The position numbers were made by a program, and so were the translations under genes. Positions 1 through 7,397 of a DNA stretch of 29,708 nucleotides are shown piece by piece (position 1 is the first letter of the stretch; each line of letters opens with the position of its first letter). A model generated the notes under the pieces. That model was given only the letters and a program-made list of their open reading frames with translations, was not told the DNA's origin and searched no databases. The stretch is taken from NCBI GenBank assembly GCA_051657745.1, contig JBOFLG010000240.1, forward strand, positions 1 to 29,708, read 5' to 3'. This DNA comes from JBOFLG01 sp051657745. Lineage in GTDB: Bacteria > Actinomycetota > Actinomycetes > Actinomycetales > Dermatophilaceae.

Positions 1-2
1 CC

Positions 3-1199
3 CAAGGCCTCGGCCGCACCTCCTACGGCATCTACCTCTGGCACTGGCCCATCCTCACCCTCGCCCCCGCCTACCTCGACACCACCACCCTCACCCCCGC
101 CCACCGCACCGTCGCCATCATCCTCACCCTCTGGCTCGCCTCGATCAGCCTGGTCGGATTCGAGAACCCGGTGCGCGTCGCCCGGTGGCTCCTCCGCGCC
201 CCGCTGCGCACGCTCGGGCTCGGCGCGATATCCGTCTCGGTGGCGGCGTCGTCGACCCTGGCCGCTGCGGTGTTCATCCCGGATCCGCGCGGTACCGGGG
301 CCGACGCCTCGACGGTGGACCCGGCGCACATCGTCGCGGCGGTCGGCGCGTCGGTGACCATGCGGGAGGTCCCGGCGAACCTGTCGCCGTCGATCCAGGA
401 GGCGCCGAAGGACACTCCCAAACCTCGCACCGGCGACGGGGTGTCCTGCATGGTCGAACTTCTCGACGTCGAGCTCGCCCGGAAACCGAACGGGGAGTGC
501 GTGTTCGGCGACCCGAACGGCGTGAAGACCATCGTTCTTGCCGGAGACTCACACGCCTACCAATGGCTCCCGGCTCTCGAGGGCATCGCCGAGCAGCGCC
601 GCTGGCGCGTGGTGTCGCTGACCAAGTCAGGGTGCCCGCTCTACGACGTGAAACTGGTCAACACCATCCTCAAACGCGACTATCGCGAGTGCTACGTCTG
701 GCGCGAGAAGGTGATGGCCCGGATCGCCGCCGAACGTCCAGATCACGTGCTGCTCAGCGCCTTTACCGGGTCCGCGCGCAAGGACCCAGGGTTCACCCAG
801 GCGTGGGCCAGCGGTGTCGACACCACGATTCGTGCGCTGCGTCAGCAACAGTTCGCGGTGAGCGTGCTCGCCGACACCCCGTACCCGGCGATCGACATCC
901 CCGACTGCCTCGCCTCAAATGTGTCCGACGCCCGCAAGTGCGCAGTCCCACGGGCCACGGCACTCAGCGACCTGCCACGCCGATCGGCGACCGCGCGTGC
1001 CGCCCTGGCGGCGGGCGCCACCGTGGTGGACCCGACACCATGGTTCTGCGCGGCGACCTCGTGCCCGTCGGTGGTAGGGACGACCGCGGTGTACAGCGAC
1101 AACAGCCACATGAGCGCCACCTGGTCGCGCGCCCTCCGCCGAATCCTGGCCGACCAACTTGACCGGGTGGCCCCGCGCCTGGCCCCCCCGAGCGGCTGA
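3..1199 (+). CDS. Acyltransferase-3 family protein with C-terminal SGNH domain (5' truncated by window edge)
   Basis: This is the 3' part of an OafA/YrhL-like membrane acyltransferase that probably O-acylates a cell-surface polysaccharide or lipid. The open frame runs from the window edge, and its first residues read GRTSYGIYLWHWPIL, the hallmark last part of the acyltransferase-3 membrane domain. A final membrane segment follows, then an extracytoplasmic SGNH-hydrolase-like domain. That domain has the nucleophile block AGDSHAYQW (around nt 538-565) and a C-terminal DNSHM block (around nt 1099-1113) giving the Asp/His pair. About 398 residues are visible; full-length relatives are usually 600-700. 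A GTG at 171 could be mistaken for a start, but the upstream frame clearly carries family sequence. Acceptor and acyl group cannot be told. It is convergent with the ABC exporter operon. Confidence 0.9.
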   Translation, partial: QGLGRTSYGIYLWHWPILTLAPAYLDTTTLTPAHRTVAIILTLWLASISLVGFENPVRVARWLLRAPLRTLGLGAISVSVAASSTLAAAVFIPDPRGTGADASTVDPAHIVAAVGASVTMREVPANLSPSIQEAPKDTPKPRTGDGVSCMVELLDVELARKPNGECVFGDPNGVKTIVLAGDSHAYQWLPALEGIAEQRRWRVVSLTKSGCPLYDVKLVNTILKRDYRECYVWREKVMARIAAERPDHVLLSAFTGSARKDPGFTQAWASGVDTTIRALRQQQFAVSVLADTPYPAIDIPDCLASNVSDARKCAVPRATALSDLPRRSATARAALAAGATVVDPTPWFCAATSCPSVVGTTAVYSDNSHMSATWSRALRRILADQLDRVAPRLAPPSG

Positions 1200-1214
1200 C
1201 CGCCGGCCGGATGC

Positions 1215-1252
1215 CGCCCGGCCGAGGTCACCACTTGGATGCCGGCCGGGCG
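1215..1252. terminator. Bidirectional terminator-like hairpin between convergent genes
   Basis: A perfect 9-bp inverted repeat (CGCCCGGCC at 1215-1223, GGCCGGGCG at 1244-1252) encloses a 20-nt loop in the 56-bp gap between the acyltransferase stop and the convergent ABC transporter stop. There is no T tract, which is usual for high-G+C actinobacterial terminators. Two GGATGCCG octamers (1209 and 1237) lie in the same gap. Confidence 0.55.
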
Positions 1253-1255
1253 CAG

Positions 1256-3244
1256 TCACCGCTCGGATGCTGCTGCGCTGAACTGGGCGGCGTGCAGCCG
1301 GGCGAATGCGCCTCCCGCAGAAATCAGTTCGGCATGCGAGCCGCGCTCGACGATGCGGCCGCCCTGCATCACCAGGATGAGGTCGGCATCCCGGATCGTG
1401 GAGAGCCGGTGCGCGATCACGAAGCTGGTGCGGTCGGACCGCAGCGCCGTCATCGCGTGCTGCACCAGCACCTCGGTGCGGGTATCGACCGACGACGTCG
1501 CCTCGTCGAGCACTAACAGCAGCGGGGCGGCGAGGAACGCCCGGGCGATGGTGATGAGTTGGCGCTGGCCCGCGCTGATGTTGCCGGCCTCGGAGTCGAG
1601 CACCGTGTCGTAGCCGTCCGGGAGCGACTGCACGAACCGGTCGACGTAGGTAGCGCGAGCCGCGGCACGCACCTCATCGTCGGTGGCGCCGGGACGGCCG
1701 TAGGCAATGTTGTCGCGGATGGTGCCACCGAACAGCCAGGTGTCCTGCAGCACCATGCCGATCCGGGAGCGCAGGTCGTGGCGGGTGAGCTTGGTGATGT
1801 CAGCCCCATCGAGAGTGATCCGGCCGGCATCGAGTTCGTAGAAGCGCAGCAGCAGGTTGACCAAGGTGGTCTTGCCGGCGCCGGTGGGGCCCACAATGGC
1901 CACCGTCTGGCCTGGCTCCACGACCAGGTCGAGGTGCTGGATCAACGGCCGATCAGACGTGTACGAGAACGAGACGTCCTCGAACACGACCCGGCCACAG
2001 GGTCGTTCGAGGCCAGCTGGCCGACCGGCATCCGGCGTCTGCTCCACCGCGTCGAGCACCTCGAACACCCGCTCGGCGGAGGCGACCCCGCTCTGCACGA
2101 GGTTGGCCATCGACGCCACCTGGGTGAGCGGGTGGGTGAACTGGCGCGAATATTGGATGAAGGCCTGCACCTCACCGACGGTCATCACCCCGGTGGCGAC
2201 GCGCAGACCCCCAATCACCGCGATGGCCACGTAGTTGAGGTTGCCGATGAACATCATCGCCGGCATGATCACGCCGCTGACGAACTGGGCCCGCAGACTG
2301 GCGTCGTGCAACTCGCCATTGCGGGCGGCAAACTCGCGGCCCACCTCCTCGCGCCGACCGAACACGGTGACCAGGTCGTGCCCGCTGAAGGTCTCCTCCA
2401 CGGTGGCGTTGACCTGGCCGGTGCTTCGCCATTGCTGGACGAAGTGCCGTTGCGACCGCTTCCCGATGGCGGCGGTGACCAGCATCGTCACCGGGATCGT
2501 GACGAGCGCGACCAGCGCAAGCAGCGGCGAGAGCCACAGCATCATGGCCACCATCGCGAGCACCGTGAGCAGCGAGGTGAGCAGTTGGCTGAGCACTTGC
2601 TGCAGGCTCTGCGCGACGTTGTCGATGTCATTGGTCACCCGGCTGAGCAGCTCGCCGCGTGGTTGGGCGTCGACGTACGGGAGCGGCAGCCGGTGCAGTT
2701 TCTCCTCGAGAAGCGAACGCAGCCGGAACACCGCACGGTTGACCGCCTTGGTGAGCAGCCGGCCCTGGGCGAGCTGGAGCAGCGCCGCCACGAGGTAGAT
2801 GCCGAGCGCGAGCAGCAGCACCCGGCCGAGGGCGCCGACGTCGATGCCCTGCCCGGGGACCAGGTCGCGGGCCCCGGCCAGGACGTCGGCGAGGCGGTCC
2901 TCACCCCGGGCGCGAAGGTCGGCCACGGCATCCGCGCCCGACGTGCCGGCCGGCAGGCGGGCCGACAGGAAGCCCGAGAACACAATGTCGGTGGCCCGGC
3001 CCAGCACCGCCGGGCCCACCGCGTTCAGCGCCACACTGACCAGGGCGAGCACGGTCGCCGCCGCGATCGTGCGGCGCTCGGGGCGCAGCAGGCCGAGCAC
3101 CCGGCGGGCGGACGGGCCGAAGTCGCGGGACTTCTCGGTGGGCTGGCCGATCGCGGCGTGCGGGGGCCCCTGCTGCCGGATGCCGGTGGGTCCGCGCCGC
3201 TCGTCGGCCGCTCGTTCCTCGGCCGTCTTCACGGCGTCGCTCAT
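1256..3244 (-). CDS. ABC exporter subunit (permease-ATPase fusion), catalytic-site partner
   Basis: This is a type IV ABC exporter half-transporter of 662 residues, with six predicted membrane segments followed by a nucleotide-binding domain. Walker A (VGPTGAGKTT) lies near residue 451, the signature reads ISAGQRQ near 554, and Walker B is LLVLDEATSS near 572. The catalytic Glu is present but the signature is SAGQ rather than SGGQ. Together with the upstream partner, which has the reverse combination, this fits a heterodimer with one catalytic and one degenerate ATP site. The start is the ATG at 3244, which overlaps the partner's TGA (ATGA); a longer 680-residue frame reads into the partner gene and is rejected. 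A roughly 60-residue polar N-terminal extension precedes the first membrane segment. The likely role is efflux of drugs or other hydrophobic compounds; the substrate is unknown. Confidence 0.93.
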   Translation of the reverse strand: MSDAVKTAEERAADERRGPTGIRQQGPPHAAIGQPTEKSRDFGPSARRVLGLLRPERRTIAAATVLALVSVALNAVGPAVLGRATDIVFSGFLSARLPAGTSGADAVADLRARGEDRLADVLAGARDLVPGQGIDVGALGRVLLLALGIYLVAALLQLAQGRLLTKAVNRAVFRLRSLLEEKLHRLPLPYVDAQPRGELLSRVTNDIDNVAQSLQQVLSQLLTSLLTVLAMVAMMLWLSPLLALVALVTIPVTMLVTAAIGKRSQRHFVQQWRSTGQVNATVEETFSGHDLVTVFGRREEVGREFAARNGELHDASLRAQFVSGVIMPAMMFIGNLNYVAIAVIGGLRVATGVMTVGEVQAFIQYSRQFTHPLTQVASMANLVQSGVASAERVFEVLDAVEQTPDAGRPAGLERPCGRVVFEDVSFSYTSDRPLIQHLDLVVEPGQTVAIVGPTGAGKTTLVNLLLRFYELDAGRITLDGADITKLTRHDLRSRIGMVLQDTWLFGGTIRDNIAYGRPGATDDEVRAAARATYVDRFVQSLPDGYDTVLDSEAGNISAGQRQLITIARAFLAAPLLLVLDEATSSVDTRTEVLVQHAMTALRSDRTSFVIAHRLSTIRDADLILVMQGGRIVERGSHAELISAGGAFARLHAAQFSAAASER

Positions 3245-4986
3245 GCTGCCTCCTCCGCCTGCAGTTGGCTCTGCACGATCTCGCGATAGGTCGGGCACCC
3301 GGTGAGCAGTTCGTCGTGGGTGCCGGTGCCCACGACGGCGCCATCCTCGAGCACCACGACCAGGTCGGCATCACGGATGGTGGACACCCGCTGGGCGACG
3401 ACGACCACCGTGGCGTCGCGGGTCACCGGCCGCAGCGCGGCCCGCAGCCTGGCGTCAGTGGCGACGTCGAGCGCGGAGAACGCGTCATCGAAGAGGTAGA
3501 TATCGGCGCGACGCACCAGGGCCCGGGCAATGGCCAGGCGCTGGCGTTGACCGCCGCTGACGTTGGTGCCGCCCTGACTGATCGGCGCATCGAGGCCATC
3601 CGGCATCGCGCGCACAAACTCCTCGGCCTGGGCCACCCGCAGCGCCTCCCACAGGTCGGTGTCGGTGGCGCCCGGGTCGCCGAGTCGCAGGTTGGAGGCG
3701 ACCGTTCCGGTGAACAGGTACGGCTGCTGGGGAACCAGGCCGATCCGGTCGCCGAGGTCGCGCGGCGCGAGGTCACGGACGTCGACCCCGCCGACCAGGA
3801 CCGCCCCACCGGTGACGTCGTGCAGCCGCGGCACGAGGTCGACGAGGGTGGTCTTGCCCGCGCCGGTCGACCCGACGATCGCGGTCACACTGCCGGGACG
3901 CGCGACGAACGACACCTCCCGCAGCACTGGGGCGTATGCGCCTGGGTAGGCGAAGGTGGCGGCGCGCACCTCGACGGTGAGCGGTCCGTGCGGAAGGGGG
4001 CGGGCGGCATCCGGCGTCGGTGGCCGCACCGAGGACTCGGTGTCCAGCACCTCCTCGATCCGGCCGGCCGACACCGACGCGCGCGGCACCATCATCGACA
4101 CAAAGGTCGCCATCATCACCGACATCAGGATCTGGATGAGGTACGCCAAGAACGCGGTGAGCTGGCCCACCTGCATGGCGCCAGCCTCCACCCGCTGCGC
4201 GCCGAACCACAGCACCGCCACCGTCGAGGCGTTGAAGATGACCATGACCAGCGGAAACACCAGCGACTGCAGGCGCCCGACAGCGAGGGCGGTGGCCGTG
4301 TAGGTGGAGTTCGCCGCACCGAACCGCTGGCGCTCGACCTCCTCGCGGACAAAGGCTCGAACCACCCGGATGCCGGTAATCTGCTCGCGCAGAATGCGAT
4401 TGACCGAGTCGACCGACGTCTGCATCCGGCGGAAGTGCGGAACCATGCGCGCGACCACGACCCCGACCGTGACGCCGAGCGCGGGAACCGCAACGGCGAC
4501 CAGCCAGGCCAGCCCAGGATCCTCGCGCACCGCCATCGCGATGCCGCCGACCATCGCGATCGGCGCCGAGACCAGCATCGACAAGCTCATGGACAGCACC
4601 TGTTGCACCTGGGTGACATCGTTGGTGCTGCGGCTGATCAGGGTGGGTGCGCCAAACCCGGACAGTTCGCGGGAGGAGAACTGGCCGACCCTGCGGAACA
4701 CCGACGCCCGCAGGTCGCGGCCCACCCCGGCCGCCGCGGCAGCGCCCAGCCGGGCGGCCCCGACCGTCGCGGAGATCTGCACCAACGAGACGCCGAGCAT
4801 CACCGCCCCGGCCGACAGGATGAAGCCGGTGTTACCCGCGGCCACTCCCTCGTCGATGATCCGGCCGTTGAGGCTCGGCAGATACAGCGAGGCCACCGTG
4901 CCGATGAGCTGGAGCACCAGAAGCCCGACGACAAGGCTCCGGTATGGCCCGAGGTGCTGACGAACGATAGCGACGAGGGACGTCAT
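3241..4986 (-). CDS. ABC exporter subunit (permease-ATPase fusion), degenerate-site partner
   Basis: This 581-residue half-transporter has an N-terminal six-helix membrane domain and a C-terminal ATPase domain. Walker A is VGSTGAGKTT near residue 367, the signature is the canonical VSGGQRQRLAIARA near 475, and Walker B reads IYLFDDAFSALD near 494. The residue after the Walker B Asp is therefore Asp, not the catalytic Glu. In known heterodimeric exporters such as TM287/288 this substitution marks the subunit that contributes the non-hydrolysing site. The start ATG at 4986 overlaps the TGA of the TetR gene (ATGA), and its own stop overlaps the next subunit. The three genes are therefore translationally coupled and presumably under the TetR repressor. 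The substrate is not evident. Confidence 0.93.
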   Translation of the reverse strand: MTSLVAIVRQHLGPYRSLVVGLLVLQLIGTVASLYLPSLNGRIIDEGVAAGNTGFILSAGAVMLGVSLVQISATVGAARLGAAAAAGVGRDLRASVFRRVGQFSSRELSGFGAPTLISRSTNDVTQVQQVLSMSLSMLVSAPIAMVGGIAMAVREDPGLAWLVAVAVPALGVTVGVVVARMVPHFRRMQTSVDSVNRILREQITGIRVVRAFVREEVERQRFGAANSTYTATALAVGRLQSLVFPLVMVIFNASTVAVLWFGAQRVEAGAMQVGQLTAFLAYLIQILMSVMMATFVSMMVPRASVSAGRIEEVLDTESSVRPPTPDAARPLPHGPLTVEVRAATFAYPGAYAPVLREVSFVARPGSVTAIVGSTGAGKTTLVDLVPRLHDVTGGAVLVGGVDVRDLAPRDLGDRIGLVPQQPYLFTGTVASNLRLGDPGATDTDLWEALRVAQAEEFVRAMPDGLDAPISQGGTNVSGGQRQRLAIARALVRRADIYLFDDAFSALDVATDARLRAALRPVTRDATVVVVAQRVSTIRDADLVVVLEDGAVVGTGTHDELLTGCPTYREIVQSQLQAEEAA

Positions 4987-5582
4987 CCGACCTTCCTGGT
5001 GCCGTCGAGCACGACCGAGACGATCTCGGCCGCAGTGAGCGACCGGGCGCGAAACAACGGGTGCACGCTGGCCATGGTGAGGTTGGCCAGCACATCGACC
5101 ACCCGCTGCGCCGGGAGGCGGAGCAGGTCAGCATCAGCACCGATGACGCCCCGGAGCGCGGCGTCGAGGTGCTCGTGGTCGCTCGCGCTGCGGTTACCGG
5201 GGCGGCGGTACGGCGGGTCGGGGATGACGCCGGGCGCTAGGCCCGCCGACCGGAGCGCGAACATCACCTCGACCACCCCGCCGATGTGCTGCTGGCAGAG
5301 GGCGACCGCCGTGGTCAGCCGGGCCTCGAGCGGAAGGTCGCGGCCGATGGCGACAATGGCGTCGACCACCGTGGTGTCGTCGAACACCGTTGCGCAGCAG
5401 GCCTTGACGAGTTCATCCTTAGTGCCGAAGGCTCGAAACAGCGTCCCTTCGGCGATGCCGGCAGCGTCGGCGACCTGTTTGGTGGTCAGGGCCGCGCCGT
5501 GTTCGCGGAGCAGTGGCAGGGCAACGTCAATGATGGCGGCTCGGCGTTCGTCCGGATGCAGGGCGGCAGCTCGCGGCGTCAC
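4983..5582 (-). CDS. TetR family repressor of the adjacent ABC exporter
   Basis: This 199-residue protein has an N-terminal TetR helix-turn-helix (HPDERRAAIIDVALPLLREHG, then KQVADAAGIAEGTLFRAFGTKDEL) and a divergent C-terminal ligand-binding domain. I chose the GTG at 5582. A -35 (TTGGGA, 5613-5618) and -10 (TAGGGT, 5590-5595) with a 17-bp spacer place transcription at or next to this GTG, giving a leaderless message. The longer frame would start at TTG 5618, which lies inside that -35 box; a GTG at 5612 lies inside the operator. The stop overlaps the first ABC subunit. Arrangement and operator imply autoregulation and derepression of the exporter by an unknown ligand. Confidence 0.88.
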   Translation of the reverse strand: MTPRAAALHPDERRAAIIDVALPLLREHGAALTTKQVADAAGIAEGTLFRAFGTKDELVKACCATVFDDTTVVDAIVAIGRDLPLEARLTTAVALCQQHIGGVVEVMFALRSAGLAPGVIPDPPYRRPGNRSASDHEHLDAALRGVIGADADLLRLPAQRVVDVLANLTMASVHPLFRARSLTAAEIVSVVLDGTRKVG

Positions 5583-5618
5583 CCGCTCGACCCTAGTGGA
5601 GTGAGTGCTCACTCCCAA
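5582..5618 (-). promoter_or_regulatory. tetR-ABC operon promoter with operator in the spacer
   Basis: A perfect inverted repeat GAGTGA-GTGC-TCACTC occupies 5599-5614. On the minus strand it fills the 17-bp spacer between TTGGGA (5613-5618) and TAGGGT (5590-5595). Repressor bound there would block polymerase directly. The GTG start follows the -10 after 7 nt. Symmetric GAGTGA/TCACTC half-sites are typical of TetR family operators. Confidence 0.75.
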
Positions 5619-5641
5619 ATTGCTGCTCCCTCCCTGCCCTC

Positions 5642-5728
5642 GCTTTTCCGCCCCATCCGGGAACAGCCCGGTTCGCAGGGGAAATCAACCCTTGCGAACC
5701 GGCGCGAACCCGGATGGGGCGGAAAAGC
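5642..5728. repeat. Long two-stage inverted repeat (possible terminator, small RNA or mobile palindromic element)
   Basis: The outer arms are a perfect 20-bp inverted repeat (5642-5661 and 5709-5728), and an inner perfect 10-bp pair (5668-5677, CCGGTTCGCA, and 5693-5702) lies inside it with a 15-nt loop. The flanks continue the symmetry loosely: C-rich on the left (5625-5641) and G-rich on the right (5729-5820, many GGGG runs). It lies between the 3' end of the methyltransferase gene and the tetR promoter. It could terminate the methyltransferase message, but it is much longer than needed for that. No gene is visible in 5619-5825. Confidence 0.7.
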
Positions 5729-5825
5729 CGGGGTGGGGCGGCGGGAGAAGCCGGGCAGGGGTGGGGACCGAGGCGGGTTGGCGGGGCAGGATGACGGGGG
5801 GCGGGTTACCAGGGGCGGGTCGCCG

Positions 5826-7328
5826 TTACCGGATCAGGAGGCCGTCCTTGGCGACGTCGCGGACGAAACGCACCACCTCGTCCCGCACCGCGTCGTCGTC
5901 GAGCCCGAGGATGCCGGCGACCGCAGCGGCGGCCGCCCGCGCCGTCAACGCACCGTCGCACACCGACACCACCGCCGAGGTGACCGTGGTGAGCACCAGT
6001 TGGCGGCGCAGACCGCCACCCTGGCGCAGCACGATCGCCGTGGGGTCGCTCGCCCCGGGACGGTAGTGCCGCTCCTCGTGGACATCATCCGCGCAGCGCC
6101 ACGCGGTGTCGAGAACAGCATCGTCGTCATGCTCGGCAAGCCAGGTCCGGGCGAGCACCCCATCGAGGACGCGGTGCCCCATCGGTGACTCGACCGGCCA
6201 TGGCACGTCCATGAGGTCAACGAACACCGGGCGGTCGGTGCGTGGACGCTGGAGGGTCACGACACCGAACCCAATAGCCTCGACATCGCGAGAGGCGAAG
6301 TCATCGAGCCACGCGGCGTACATCGTGCCGAAATCGGCGGTGCCCGGGTGGTGGCCGCCGTCACGCGCCCAGGTCTCGGCGTACTGCGCCGGATCCTGCG
6401 TCTCACGCTGCACGACCCAGGCGTCTAGACCGATACCCGCGAGCCAGCCCTCGACGCGCGCGGCCCAGGACGAGCCGCGCGGAACCTCCCAGTTGCCGAG
6501 CAGCTGGGCGATACCGCCCGGTACCAAGTGTGCCGCCACACTGCCGATCAATTGGCGCACGACGTCGTCGCCGGCGCCACCACCGTCGCGGTACGCGAAG
6601 TGCGGCACGTCGCCGGTTCGCGGAGTGATGACGAACGGCGGGTTGCTCACCACCAGGTCGAAGGTCTCATCGGCAACCGGATCGAGCATCGATCCGCTGC
6701 GGACTTCCCACGCGGCACCGTCGAGCGCGGCGTTGAACCGGGCGTAGCCGAGGGCCCGCTCGGAGACATCGGTGACCACGACCGTGTCGGCGTGCGAGCG
6801 CAGGTGCAGCGCCTGGACTCCACAGCCAGTGCCGACGTCAAGCGCACGTGCGACCCGCGGGCGCGGGGTCCAGGACGCGAGCGTCGTCGATGCGCCGCCG
6901 ATGCCGAGCACATGGTCGGGCCAGAGCGGGCGCCGGGTAGCCAGTTCGCCGAGGTCAGATGCGACCCACCAGTCACTGCCGTCGGCCGCGTACGGCCGCA
7001 GGTCGCAGGTGGCGACCACCGCGTCCCCCTCCGGCACGGCCAGCCCGAGGGCGACCGCACCCTGTGCTCCGAGGGTGGGCAGGACGGCATCCACCTCACC
7101 ACTGTCGACCGCGTCACCGAGCGTGAACAACCGGACGAGCACCGCGGCAGGCCGGTCGGATGCCGTGGTGGCCCGTCGCGCCGGGAGCGCCTGTTCCCGG
7201 TCGAGCGCGGCAGCGGCGAGCGGCCCAAGGAGGTCGGTGACACCGGCGACGGTGAAGCGGGCACCGACCAGGTCGGCCCGCAGCCGGGCCACCAGATCGG
7301 GGTCGGCGCGGGGCGGGTCGTAACTCAT
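5826..7328 (-). CDS. Class I SAM-dependent methyltransferase (HemK/RlmG-like NPPF motif)
   Basis: This 500-residue protein is probably a methyltransferase acting on a glutamine amide or an exocyclic amine of a base. The N-terminal ~150 residues form a substrate-recognition region. The SAM-binding motif I is ALDVGTGCGVQALHL (near residues 161-175), the acidic end of strand 2 is VVTDVSERAL, and the catalytic motif IV is DLVVSNPPFV (near 224-233). NPPF/Y is typical of N-methyltransferases such as PrmC/HemK and RsmC/RlmG. The C-terminal ~180 residues are an actinobacterial extension with no motif I recognise. It starts at ATG 7328; a TAGGCT -10 box (7339-7344, minus strand) lies 10 nt upstream, suggesting a 5' leader of only a few bases. 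The exact substrate is unknown. Confidence 0.85.
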   Translation of the reverse strand: MSYDPPRADPDLVARLRADLVGARFTVAGVTDLLGPLAAAALDREQALPARRATTASDRPAAVLVRLFTLGDAVDSGEVDAVLPTLGAQGAVALGLAVPEGDAVVATCDLRPYAADGSDWWVASDLGELATRRPLWPDHVLGIGGASTTLASWTPRPRVARALDVGTGCGVQALHLRSHADTVVVTDVSERALGYARFNAALDGAAWEVRSGSMLDPVADETFDLVVSNPPFVITPRTGDVPHFAYRDGGGAGDDVVRQLIGSVAAHLVPGGIAQLLGNWEVPRGSSWAARVEGWLAGIGLDAWVVQRETQDPAQYAETWARDGGHHPGTADFGTMYAAWLDDFASRDVEAIGFGVVTLQRPRTDRPVFVDLMDVPWPVESPMGHRVLDGVLARTWLAEHDDDAVLDTAWRCADDVHEERHYRPGASDPTAIVLRQGGGLRRQLVLTTVTSAVVSVCDGALTARAAAAAVAGILGLDDDAVRDEVVRFVRDVAKDGLLIR

Positions 7329-7397
7329 GGTGCCGCCGAGCCTACGGGGCAGACCGTGGCACCCCTCGCCGTGGCGCCACGCCGCGTCACGAACGAG

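Noticed and set aside
3265..5604. 779-codon open frame antisense to the ABC exporter and tetR
   Set aside because: It is the mirror of three well-supported genes, is rich in His/Arg/Asp/Gly as high-G+C antisense frames are, and has no domain motif.
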